Source: Luteimonas rhizosphaericola
GTDB taxonomy: Bacteria; Pseudomonadota; Gammaproteobacteria; Xanthomonadales; Xanthomonadaceae
DNA length: 64,000 bases
Assembly: GCF_029888045.1 (NCBI RefSeq)
Contig: NZ_JARXRN010000025.1
Coordinates: forward strand, 464,368 to 528,367
Direction of reading: 5' to 3'
Shown here: positions 1 through 8,091 of the stretch, piece after piece
Position numbering within the stretch: the first letter of the stretch is position 1
Layout: each line of letters begins with the position of its first letter
The notes under the pieces: generated by a model
Database searches by the model: none
Told to the model about the DNA's origin: nothing
Seen by the model: only the letters and a program-made list of their open reading frames with translations
Program-made: the position numbers and the translations under genes

Positions 1-4
1 GTAT

Positions 5-31
5 GTACGACAAATGAAATTTTAGTCGTAC
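5..31. promoter_or_regulatory. Inverted repeat upstream of the LysR gene, probable operator
   Basis: Perfect 7-bp arms GTACGAC (5-11) and GTCGTAC (25-31) are separated by 13 bp. A plausible -10 hexamer TATTCT lies just downstream at 34-39. Dyads of this size next to a LysR gene are typical regulator binding sites, so autoregulation is inferred. The element may extend beyond the left edge of the window. Confidence 0.45.
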
Positions 32-74
32 GCTATTCTGCCAACGAATAGATGATGCAGCGGGAGAGCGCGCC

Positions 75-1040
75 ATGGTGCAGCCGGCAACGGGGTGGTT
101 CGGCGCCACGCGCCTGAAGACGCGCCACCTCGCGCTGCTGCTGCACCTGTACGAGCAGCGTTCGGTGCTGCGCGCGGCCGAGGCGGCGAACATGACCCAG
201 CCGGCGGCGTCCAAGCTGCTGGCCGAGATGGAATCGCTGCTGGGCGTGCCGCTGTTCGAGCGCCACGCACGCGGGGTGGAGCCGACCTGGTACGGCCAGG
301 TGCTGATCCGGCGCGCGCGCTCGGCGCTGTCGGAAATCGGCCGCGCGCACGACGAGATCGCCGCGCTGCGCACCGGCCGCATGGGCCAGGCCGCGATCGG
401 CACCGTGGTCAATCCCGGCACCACCCTGGTGCCGCAGGCGATCGCGGCGGTCAAGCGCGACTTCCCCGACATCCTGATCAAGGTCGAAATGGACTACAGC
501 CGGCCGCTGGTCGCGCGCCTGCTCGACGGCCAGCTCGACATCGTGGTCGGCCGGATCATGGGGCCCGAAGGCGCGGCCGAGCTCGACTTCGAACCGCTTG
601 CCGACGAGCCGCACGCGGTGATCGTGCGCGAAGGCCACCCGCTGGCGCGACGCGAGGCGATCAGCCATGCCGACCTAGCCGAGCAGGGCTGGATCCTGCC
701 GCCGGAGGCGAGCGTGCTGCGCAACCGGGTCGATGCGGTGTTCCTCGAGCGCGGGCTGCCGCTGCCGCAGAACATCGTCGAGACCGCCTCGCTGCCGGTG
801 ATCATCCACCTGCTGCGGCACAGCGACCTGCTGACCGCGCTGCCGGCCGAATCGGTGGGGCCGTACCTGCAGACCGGGCAGATGCGGGTGTTGCCGATCG
901 AGCTGGGCGTGCGCATGGAGTGCTTCGGCATCGTCCGCCGCCGCGACCAGCTGCTCTCGCCCGGGGCCGAGCGCGTGCTCGAGGCGCTGCGGCTGACCGC
1001 GCGCCGGCTCTACGCCCCCGGGGCGCCGCTCCCGGCCTGA
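75..1040 (+). CDS. LysR-family transcriptional regulator, GbpR-like
   Basis: A 321-residue DNA-binding regulator. The N-terminal winged helix-turn-helix (about residues 16-75) contains the family signature RAAEAANMTQPAASKLL. A LysR substrate-binding domain follows from about residue 100 to 310. The effector domain resembles the GbpR type (galactose-binding-protein regulator), which fits a sugar-responsive role. It stands upstream of and co-directional with the xyloglucan genes, so control of that locus is the simplest inference; the effector is unknown. The ATG at 75 follows the purine-rich sequence CGGGAGAG at a good distance. A perfect 7-bp inverted repeat lies in its own promoter region. 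Length is normal for the family. Confidence 0.88.
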   Translation: MVQPATGWFGATRLKTRHLALLLHLYEQRSVLRAAEAANMTQPAASKLLAEMESLLGVPLFERHARGVEPTWYGQVLIRRARSALSEIGRAHDEIAALRTGRMGQAAIGTVVNPGTTLVPQAIAAVKRDFPDILIKVEMDYSRPLVARLLDGQLDIVVGRIMGPEGAAELDFEPLADEPHAVIVREGHPLARREAISHADLAEQGWILPPEASVLRNRVDAVFLERGLPLPQNIVETASLPVIIHLLRHSDLLTALPAESVGPYLQTGQMRVLPIELGVRMECFGIVRRRDQLLSPGAERVLEALRLTARRLYAPGAPLPA

Positions 1041-1102
1041 GCACCCGGTCACGGGATTCGTCCCGAACTATTCCGGAAAAGCCTACCTCCCCGCCAAAAA
1101 AT

Positions 1103-1135
1103 CATTGGTGGCGCATGGCTGCGCGCTCCTATGCT
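1103..1135 (+). promoter_or_regulatory. Predicted promoter of the first TonB receptor gene
   Basis: CATTGGT at 1103-1109 and CTATGCT at 1129-1135 give a -35 of TTGGTG and a -10 of TATGCT with 19-bp spacing. The same two 7-mers recur before the GH74 gene (12998-13029), suggesting a shared promoter or activator site. The leader to the ATG at 1252 is about 110 bp. Confidence 0.45.
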
Positions 1136-1251
1136 CGCCCCGGACAGCCTGTCTCGCGCTGTCATCCGCGGACGCGCCAACGCGCCGCGCAAGCCATCGA
1201 GCGTCAAAAAAATCCGACTCGCTTGTCATGTGCCCGTGGGAGGGGAACACC

Positions 1252-4197
1252 ATGCCAACGCTCCGCAAGCGCCACCCGGCTGCCGGGACGGCCGCCGCCG
1301 ATCTCCGCCCGTACCGCCGTTCCGCCATCGCCGTGGGCATCGCGCTGATGCTCGCCGCCAACGCGCAGGCGCAGGAGGCCCCACCCGCAGCGGACGCGGA
1401 CCAGACCGCCACCCAGCTCGACACCGTCACCGTCACCGGTATCCGCGGGTCGGTGTACCGGGCCCAGGACATCAAGCGCGACGCGCCGACCTTCGTCGAC
1501 TCGGTCACCGCGCTCGACATCGGCGCGCTGCCCGACCGCAGCGTCACCGAGACGCTGTCGCGCATTCCCGGCGTCACCATCGACCGCTTCCTGTCGGTGG
1601 GCGATCCCGAGCACTTTTCGGCCGAAGGCGGCGGCGTGCAGGTGCGTGGCCTGACCCAGGTGCGCTCCGAACTCAACGGCCGCGACAGTTTCTCCGCCTC
1701 CGGCGGGCGCGCGCTGAGCTTCCAGGACGTGCCGTCCGAACTGATGGCCGGCGTGGACGTGTACAAGAACCAGACGGCCGAGATGATCGAAGGCGGCCTG
1801 GGCGGCACGGTCGACCTGCGCACCTTCATGCCGCTCGACTTCGAGGAGAGCCGCCTGGGCGTGTCGTTCAGCGCCAACCGCGGCGACTTCGCCGACCAGG
1901 TGAAGCCGTCGGGCTCGATCCTCTACAGCAACCGCTGGGAGACCGATGCGGGCGATTTCGGCATCCTGGTCGACGTGGCGCATTCGGAGCTGGCCACGCG
2001 CACCGACGGCATGTTCGTGCGGCCGTTCTTCAACACCAGCAACAGCGACCTGGACGGCGACGGCACCACCGAGTCGCTGTGGCTGCCGCGCGGCGCCGAC
2101 TGGCGCACGCTGGAGTACGAGCGCGAGCGCCAGGGCGCGTACGTGGCCCTGCAGTGGCGCCCGAACGAGAACCTGGAGCTGTTCGCCACCGCGTTCCAGT
2201 CCAGCTACGACGAGCTCTGGTACGAGGACGCGATCTTCGTGTCCAACGACCCGCTGCAGGTCCGGCTCGACGCCAGCCAGCCCTACGAACTGGACGGCAA
2301 CGTGTTCGTGTCCGGCCGCCTGCGTTCGAACGGCGACATTCCGATGGGCACGGACATCCGCGCCTCGCACCGCGAGTCCAAGACCACCGACTACTCGGTG
2401 GGCATGAAGTGGGCCTTCAGCGAGCGCACCGAATTCTCGACCGACCTGCAGTTCATCAAGGCCGATACGCGCGCGCTGGATTCCACGGTGTCGCTGGGCG
2501 TGAACGTGCCCTACATCGACGTCGACCTCGGTTCGGGCCGGCCGAGCATCGGCGTCGACGAGCAGTTCACCGCGAACCCCGCGAACTACTACTGGGGCTT
2601 CACGATGGACCACCGCGACGACAACGAGGCCGAGGAAGTGGCCTGGCGCGCGGACCTCAAGCACAGCTTCGACGCGGGATTCTTCAACTCGATCCAGTTC
2701 GGCGTGCGCCTGACCGACCGCGACGCCACCAGCGTCGACACCGGCTACGACTGGCAGCCGGTGTTCCAGACCTGGATGCAGGGCTGGGCGCTGCCGGGCG
2801 GCGCGCTGCCCGGGCTCGACCTCGACGCCACGGTCAATTCCAGCCTGGTGAACCTGCAGACCTTCGAGAACTTCTACCGCGGCGATGCCAATACCCCGGG
2901 CGCCTTCTACGCCCCGGTGCTGGCCACCGCGCTGGGCTTCCCGCAGAGCTACCTCGACATCCACGGCGCGGCCACGCCGTACTACACCTGCTGCTACGGC
3001 CAGATCACCCCACGCGACCTGGACGACCCGCAGTGGCGCAACACCCAGGGCGAGCAGACCACCGCCGGCTACTTCATGCTCAACTTCGGCAACGACGAGG
3101 CGCTGTTCGACGGCAACGTCGGCGTGCGCGTGGTCCGCACCGAGAACGAGGCGGACGGCTTCCTGGTGTACCCGAACCTGGCGTTCGCGCCGTACCTCGG
3201 TGCCGGCGAATCGACGCCGATCACGGCGAGCAATTCGTATACCGACGTGCTGCCCAGCCTCAACCTGCGCTGGGAGTTCGCGCCCAACCTGATCGCGCGC
3301 TTCGCCGCGTCCAAGGCGATCGCGCGCCCGGCCTTCAGCGACATGCAGGCCTACCAGCAGCTCAGTGCGGCGGTGCGGGACGGCGTGACGCCCGACCCGG
3401 GCGAGACGGTCACGCCGGACGATCTCGACCTGACCGGCAGCTCCACCGACAACCCGTACCTGGAGCCGATGAAGGCCAACCAGTTCGACCTGTCGCTGGA
3501 GTGGTACTTCGCGCCGGACAAGGGCGGCATGGCGTGGGTGAACTTCTTCTACAAGGATGTGGAGGACTACTTCCGCCAGCAGACCGAACTGGTGCCCTAC
3601 CCGGGCGTGGACGGCAACGAGTACGACTACCTGATCTCGCGCCTGGTCAACATCGGGACCGCGAAGATCCAGGGCGCGGAGCTCGGCTGGAACCAGTTCT
3701 TCGACTTCCTGCCGGCCCCGTTCGACGGATTCGGCATGTCGGCAAACTACACCTACATCGACAGTTCGACCGAGATTCCCGCCGGCTCGAACGCGGTGCC
3801 GATCGACACCGACGGCAGCACCTTCGACGACCTGCCGGCCGACGGCCTGTCGAAGAACTCCTACAACGCGGCGGTGTTCTACGAGAAGGGGCCGTGGCAG
3901 GTGCGCCTGGCCTACAACTGGCGCAGCGAGTACCTGCTGTCGGTGGGCCCGAACGGCTACAACGGCGGCGACGGCGGCATCCCGTGGAAGCTGCCGGTGT
4001 ACAGCGACAGCTTCGGCCAGCTCGACGGTTCGATCTTCTACAAGGTGTCCGACAACGTGCAGATCGGCCTGGAGATGAACAACCTCAACAACGCCGAGCA
4101 GCGCACGATCATGGACCAGAACGGCGCCGGCAAGCGCATCACGTCCTGGTACGTCAACGACCGGCGCTACGCGGCGACACTGCGCTTCACCTTCTGA
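1252..4197 (+). CDS. TonB-dependent receptor for oligosaccharide uptake (first of pair)
   Basis: An outer-membrane active transporter of 981 residues, energised by TonB-ExbBD. A signal peptide ends near AQA-40, a TonB-box-like stretch LDTVTVTG lies at about 56-63, then come the plug domain (containing DIGALPDRSVTETL) and a 22-strand barrel ending in a terminal aromatic (LRFTF). Length and motifs fit the Xanthomonadaceae carbohydrate receptor subfamily. I chose ATG 1252 because of the strong ribosome site GGGAGGGG just upstream; the frame is open further 5'. It is a paralogue of the receptor at 4740-7910. Given the enzymes downstream, xyloglucan oligosaccharide is the inferred substrate. The ligand itself cannot be read from sequence. 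Confidence 0.9.
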   Translation: MPTLRKRHPAAGTAAADLRPYRRSAIAVGIALMLAANAQAQEAPPAADADQTATQLDTVTVTGIRGSVYRAQDIKRDAPTFVDSVTALDIGALPDRSVTETLSRIPGVTIDRFLSVGDPEHFSAEGGGVQVRGLTQVRSELNGRDSFSASGGRALSFQDVPSELMAGVDVYKNQTAEMIEGGLGGTVDLRTFMPLDFEESRLGVSFSANRGDFADQVKPSGSILYSNRWETDAGDFGILVDVAHSELATRTDGMFVRPFFNTSNSDLDGDGTTESLWLPRGADWRTLEYERERQGAYVALQWRPNENLELFATAFQSSYDELWYEDAIFVSNDPLQVRLDASQPYELDGNVFVSGRLRSNGDIPMGTDIRASHRESKTTDYSVGMKWAFSERTEFSTDLQFIKADTRALDSTVSLGVNVPYIDVDLGSGRPSIGVDEQFTANPANYYWGFTMDHRDDNEAEEVAWRADLKHSFDAGFFNSIQFGVRLTDRDATSVDTGYDWQPVFQTWMQGWALPGGALPGLDLDATVNSSLVNLQTFENFYRGDANTPGAFYAPVLATALGFPQSYLDIHGAATPYYTCCYGQITPRDLDDPQWRNTQGEQTTAGYFMLNFGNDEALFDGNVGVRVVRTENEADGFLVYPNLAFAPYLGAGESTPITASNSYTDVLPSLNLRWEFAPNLIARFAASKAIARPAFSDMQAYQQLSAAVRDGVTPDPGETVTPDDLDLTGSSTDNPYLEPMKANQFDLSLEWYFAPDKGGMAWVNFFYKDVEDYFRQQTELVPYPGVDGNEYDYLISRLVNIGTAKIQGAELGWNQFFDFLPAPFDGFGMSANYTYIDSSTEIPAGSNAVPIDTDGSTFDDLPADGLSKNSYNAAVFYEKGPWQVRLAYNWRSEYLLSVGPNGYNGGDGGIPWKLPVYSDSFGQLDGSIFYKVSDNVQIGLEMNNLNNAEQRTIMDQNGAGKRITSWYVNDRRYAATLRFTF

Positions 4198-4208
4198 CGG
4201 GCACGGAA

Positions 4209-4275
4209 CGGACGGATGCCGGGTGTGCGGCGTCCGTCCGGCTGGCGGATGCGCGTGGATGCGCCGCGCGCATCC
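4209..4275 (+). other. Two consecutive stem-loops just after the first receptor gene
   Basis: The first stem pairs 4209-4221 with 4228-4240 (13 bp with one T/G wobble, 6-nt loop). The second pairs 4247-4255 with 4267-4275 (9 bp). They begin 11 bp after the stop codon and have no T-tract. They may be a weak terminator or a 3' stabilising structure that sets unequal expression of the two receptors. Confidence 0.4.
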
Positions 4276-4484
4276 GGTTGCGGTGTAGCGGCTTCCCCTC
4301 CCGGGCCGCAGGCACCGCGACATCCGCGGCGGCGCGTCGCCAGCTCCGTGCGGATGCACTGGCGGCGCGTCGACCGCACCCGCGGCGACGTGGCCGGTCG
4401 GCGATGTCGACAGGTACGGATGAAACCCTTTCGGGTGTATCGATCCCCGATCTACGACCTTCGGCCAATCCGATGGTTGCCGCG

Positions 4485-4514
4485 TTGACGCGCGCGAAAT
4501 GCGAGCGCTAACAT
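4485..4514 (+). promoter_or_regulatory. Predicted promoter with LacI-like operator for the second receptor
   Basis: TTGACG (4485-4490) and TAACAT (4509-4514) are spaced 18 bp. Overlapping the -10 is a dyad at 4499-4514 centred on AGCGCT, with outer ATG...CAT symmetry. That core is typical of LacI-family operators in sugar regulons of this group (recalled knowledge). No LacI gene is in the window. Confidence 0.4.
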
Positions 4515-4739
4515 CGGGACAGGGCGCACAGTCGCCAAGGGGATGACATCACCAGCCGGTTGATCCGGCATGCGGTTTTCTGCGCGGGCGCCAGCACGGT
4601 GGCGCCGTCGTGCAGGCGCTGGCCGTTGCCAGCGCGGTCGGCGTGGCGGGCACGTGCCCGGCGCCGCGGACATTCCGTGCAGAACCGACGCGACACACAA
4701 CTCGATCCGTTCGACGCGACATCCTCGGGAGGGAGATCC

Positions 4740-7700
4740 ATGCGAACGCACCATCACCGCCAGCCGGCCATCCGGCGGGCGGGCGACGACACCCTGCGCA
4801 CGTTCCGCCGCAGCGCCATCGCCCTCGGCGTGGCCACGCTGCTGTCCGCTCCATTGCACGCGCAGACCACGGGCGCCAGCGCCCCCGCCGGCACGGACGC
4901 CACCAATCTCGACACCGTGGTGGTGAAGGGCGTGCGGGGCGCGGTGATGCGCGCGCAGGACATCAAGCAGGATGCGCCGCAGATCATCGACTCGGTTACC
5001 GCCGAGGACATCGGCGCGCTGCCCGACCGCAGCGTCACCGAGACCCTCAAGCGCATCAGCGGCCTGACCGTCACCGGCTTCGCCGCGCGCGACGATACCG
5101 ACCACTTCTCCGCCGAAGGCAGCGGCGTGATGATCCGCGGCCTGACCTTCGTGCGCGGCGAGCTCAACGGCCGCGACGTGTTCACCGCCAACGGCGGCCG
5201 CGGCATCAGCTTCGAGGAAGTGTCCGCCGAACTCATGGCCGGCGTGGACGTGTACAAGAACCCGTCGGCCGAGATCATCGAGGGCGGGCTGGGCGGCACC
5301 ATCAACCTGCGCACGCGCATGCCGTTCGACGAGCCCGGGCGCAAGATCGCCGGCAGCGTCGACGCCAACTACGGCGATAAGGCCAAGGATGCGCGGCCGT
5401 CGGCCTCGTTCCTGTTCAGCGACCGCTGGGACACCGGCGTCGGCGAGATGGGCTTCCTGGCCAACGTCTCGTATTCGGAACTGGCCACGCAGTCGGACGG
5501 CATCCAGATCCAGCCGTACTCGCGCCGTGGCCGTACGCCGGCCGAGCAGCCGGAAGGCCTGCCGAACGGCGAAGGCTGGGTGTACGACTGGGAGCAGGAA
5601 GCGTGGGTGTCGTCCGACAGCCAGCGGGACCTGCTGCTCGAAGGAAGCGGTCGCGACCAGGTGTTCGTGCCTGGCGGCGTGAACTGGCGCCGCACCGATT
5701 TCGACCGCAAGCGCCAGGGCGGCGCGTTCGCATTCCAGTGGCGCCCGAACGACGACACCGAAATCTACACCCAGTTCATCACCTCGAAGTACGACATGAC
5801 CTGGCGCGAGCATTTCATGGAGTACGCCGGCGCGGGCGAGGCCAACAACACCGACAACTGGACCGGCGATCCGAACTATTACGGCAACGCCTACGACGGC
5901 GGCGACGGCCTGGCCGACCGCACCAACCGGCTGATCCCGATGCCGGGCACCCAGTTCGAATACGACGAGAATGGCCGTTTCCTGCGCGGCAGCATCCGCC
6001 TGGGCGGCTGGCGCGGGCAGCCGGGCGACGACTCCAACGGCATGTACCAGGGGCCGGGCATCCAGTTCGTGGCCGGCAACCGCCACAACGTGCAGTCCTC
6101 GCAGACCACGGACTGGTCGGCGGGCTTCCGGCATTTCATCAGCGACAATTTCCTGGTGCGCGGCGACTTCCAGTACGTCAAGGCCGAGAGCGACCAGGTC
6201 GACTTCTCGGTCCATACCTCGACCCTGCTCGAAGGCATCACACTGGACCTCACCGGCAAGTATCCGTCCGTGACGCTCGACAATCCGGACCGGGCGCTGC
6301 AGCAGGACACCTACTTCTGGCGCTCGGCGATGGACCACCTGGCCGACAACGAGGGCCACGAGCGGGCCGGCCGCGTGGACTTCGAGTACAACTTCCCCGA
6401 CAGCACCTGGCTGCGCACGTTCCGCTTCGGCGGGCGCGTGGCCGATCGCGAGTACACCAGCTTCTACACCACCTACAACTGGCAGCCGATCAGCGACGAC
6501 TGGAACCGGATCGAGAACCCGGACCCGACCCGGCCGCCGGTGGCGTGGCTCGACCAGTTCTATTCGTCCGAGTCGGCGCTCTACACGCTGGAAGACTTCT
6601 TCGGCGGAGATGCCACGGTCCCGACCCAGTTCTGGGCCGCGCGCGACGGCTTCGTCGACATCGGCCGTGTCCGCGACACGCTGTCGACGATCCCCGGTGC
6701 GCAGTGGAACCCGATCCAGTTCTCGCCCGATGCCATCAATCAGCAGCGCGAGCGTACCCAGGCCGCCTATGGCGTGCTGTACTTCGGCAACGACGAACTG
6801 CGCAACCCCGTCGACGGCAACCTCGGCGTGCGCGTGGTCAAGACCAGCGTCAAGGCGGTAGGCGGAGGCCTGCTCCCGGACATGACCGGCGCGTACGTGG
6901 AGGACGTGGCGCAGGAGGTGCGCGACGCCTTCTACGGCCAGGCGTTCACCAGCACGGTCAACACGTCCTACACCGACGTGCTGCCGAGCCTGAACGTGCG
7001 GGTACGCTTCGACCACGGCCTGCAGTGGAGGTTCGCGGCCTCCAAGGCCATCGCGCGTCCCGAGTTCCGGCTGATGCAGAACTGGATCACCCTGGGCGCT
7101 AATGCCGCCGGCTGCGCCCAGGCGCGCGAGGACGGCCTGCGCGAGGAGTTGTGCAGCTTCGACGACCTCGCCTACAGCGGCAGCGGCGGCAACCCCGAGC
7201 TCAAGCCGATGCGTGCAGACCAGTTCGACACGGCGCTGGAATGGTATTTCGGGCCGGCCAACAGCGCCTACATCACACTGTTCAAGAAGGACGTCGAGGA
7301 CTACTTCGCGACTTCGCTGGGCACCGAGATCATCGACGGGCGCGTGTACCAGATGAACCGCACGCGCAACCTCGACGAGGGCAAGATCAAGGGCTTCGAA
7401 CTGGGCTACTCGCAGTTCTTCGACTTCCTGCCGGGACTGGGCGTGCAGGCGAACTACACCTTCGTCGACAGCTCCGGCGGCACCAACGTCGATGTCGGCC
7501 CGCCGGATGGCGCGCCGACGGTGCCCGAGGTCGCGCTCGAACTGCCGCTCGAAGGCCTGTCGCGCCGCAGCTACAACCTGATCGGCATCTTCGAACGCGG
7601 CCCGGTGTCCTTCCGCCTGGCGTACAACTGGCGTTCGCGCTACCTGCTCACCAGCAGCGACGTGATGCCGGCCATGCGCCAGCCGGTGTGGAACGACGAC

Positions 7701-7910
7701 TACGGCCAGCTCGACGGCTCGTTCTTCTACAACCTCACCGACAACATCCAGCTCGGCCTGCAGGTGAACAACATCACCAACAGCACCACCAAGCTGCTGA
7801 TGGGGCCGCGCGGCTACCGTCGCGACGGGTTCGTGGACGAGACGCTCTACAACCGCGCCTGGTTCGAGAACGACCGCCGCTATTCGGCGGTGCTGCGCGC
7901 CAGCTGGTAA
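4740..7910 (+). CDS. TonB-dependent receptor for oligosaccharide uptake (second of pair)
   Basis: A 1056-residue outer-membrane receptor. The signal peptide ends near LHA-41, a TonB-box-like stretch NLDTVVVKG follows at about 56-64, then the plug with DIGALPDRSVTETLKR, and a barrel ending in LRASW. It is clearly paralogous to the preceding receptor: the plug regions align almost without gaps. The ATG at 4740 follows GGGAGGGAGA; upstream in-frame sequence lacks secretion features. Tandem receptors at the head of a xyloglucan locus are known from Xanthomonas, and uptake of differently decorated oligosaccharides is an inference. It ends in a strong intrinsic terminator, so it is not co-transcribed with the helicase gene that follows. 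Confidence 0.9.
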   Translation: MRTHHHRQPAIRRAGDDTLRTFRRSAIALGVATLLSAPLHAQTTGASAPAGTDATNLDTVVVKGVRGAVMRAQDIKQDAPQIIDSVTAEDIGALPDRSVTETLKRISGLTVTGFAARDDTDHFSAEGSGVMIRGLTFVRGELNGRDVFTANGGRGISFEEVSAELMAGVDVYKNPSAEIIEGGLGGTINLRTRMPFDEPGRKIAGSVDANYGDKAKDARPSASFLFSDRWDTGVGEMGFLANVSYSELATQSDGIQIQPYSRRGRTPAEQPEGLPNGEGWVYDWEQEAWVSSDSQRDLLLEGSGRDQVFVPGGVNWRRTDFDRKRQGGAFAFQWRPNDDTEIYTQFITSKYDMTWREHFMEYAGAGEANNTDNWTGDPNYYGNAYDGGDGLADRTNRLIPMPGTQFEYDENGRFLRGSIRLGGWRGQPGDDSNGMYQGPGIQFVAGNRHNVQSSQTTDWSAGFRHFISDNFLVRGDFQYVKAESDQVDFSVHTSTLLEGITLDLTGKYPSVTLDNPDRALQQDTYFWRSAMDHLADNEGHERAGRVDFEYNFPDSTWLRTFRFGGRVADREYTSFYTTYNWQPISDDWNRIENPDPTRPPVAWLDQFYSSESALYTLEDFFGGDATVPTQFWAARDGFVDIGRVRDTLSTIPGAQWNPIQFSPDAINQQRERTQAAYGVLYFGNDELRNPVDGNLGVRVVKTSVKAVGGGLLPDMTGAYVEDVAQEVRDAFYGQAFTSTVNTSYTDVLPSLNVRVRFDHGLQWRFAASKAIARPEFRLMQNWITLGANAAGCAQAREDGLREELCSFDDLAYSGSGGNPELKPMRADQFDTALEWYFGPANSAYITLFKKDVEDYFATSLGTEIIDGRVYQMNRTRNLDEGKIKGFELGYSQFFDFLPGLGVQANYTFVDSSGGTNVDVGPPDGAPTVPEVALELPLEGLSRRSYNLIGIFERGPVSFRLAYNWRSRYLLTSSDVMPAMRQPVWNDDYGQLDGSFFYNLTDNIQLGLQVNNITNSTTKLLMGPRGYRRDGFVDETLYNRAWFENDRRYSAVLRASW

Positions 7911-7928
7911 CGGCGCGTTGGCGGAGCG

Positions 7929-7961
7929 GGGCCGCGCGGTTCGCCGCGCGGCCCTTTTTTT
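7929..7961 (+). terminator. Intrinsic terminator after the second receptor
   Basis: A perfect 11-bp stem (7929-7939 with 7944-7954) is closed by a TTCG tetraloop and followed by seven T residues (7955-7961). This is the clearest Rho-independent terminator in the window. Confidence 0.93.
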
Positions 7962-8091
7962 GGGCTCGCGATGCACGCAGCGCTTTTCCGGTTGAGCCTT
8001 GTCCTCGTCGGCGCGGAGGGGCGGTCCGGCGGTCAGGCTCACCTGGTGAGACGGACCACGGCAACACTGGGGCGCCCATACCGGGCCATCC

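Larger units (their letters stand above)
4198..4739 (+). other. 542-bp gap between the two receptor genes
   Basis: This non-coding stretch holds the two stem-loops at 4209-4275 and the candidate promoter/operator at 4485-4514. A leader of about 220 bp then runs to the second receptor. No conserved short gene or known riboswitch fold was recognised in it. Confidence 0.5.
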
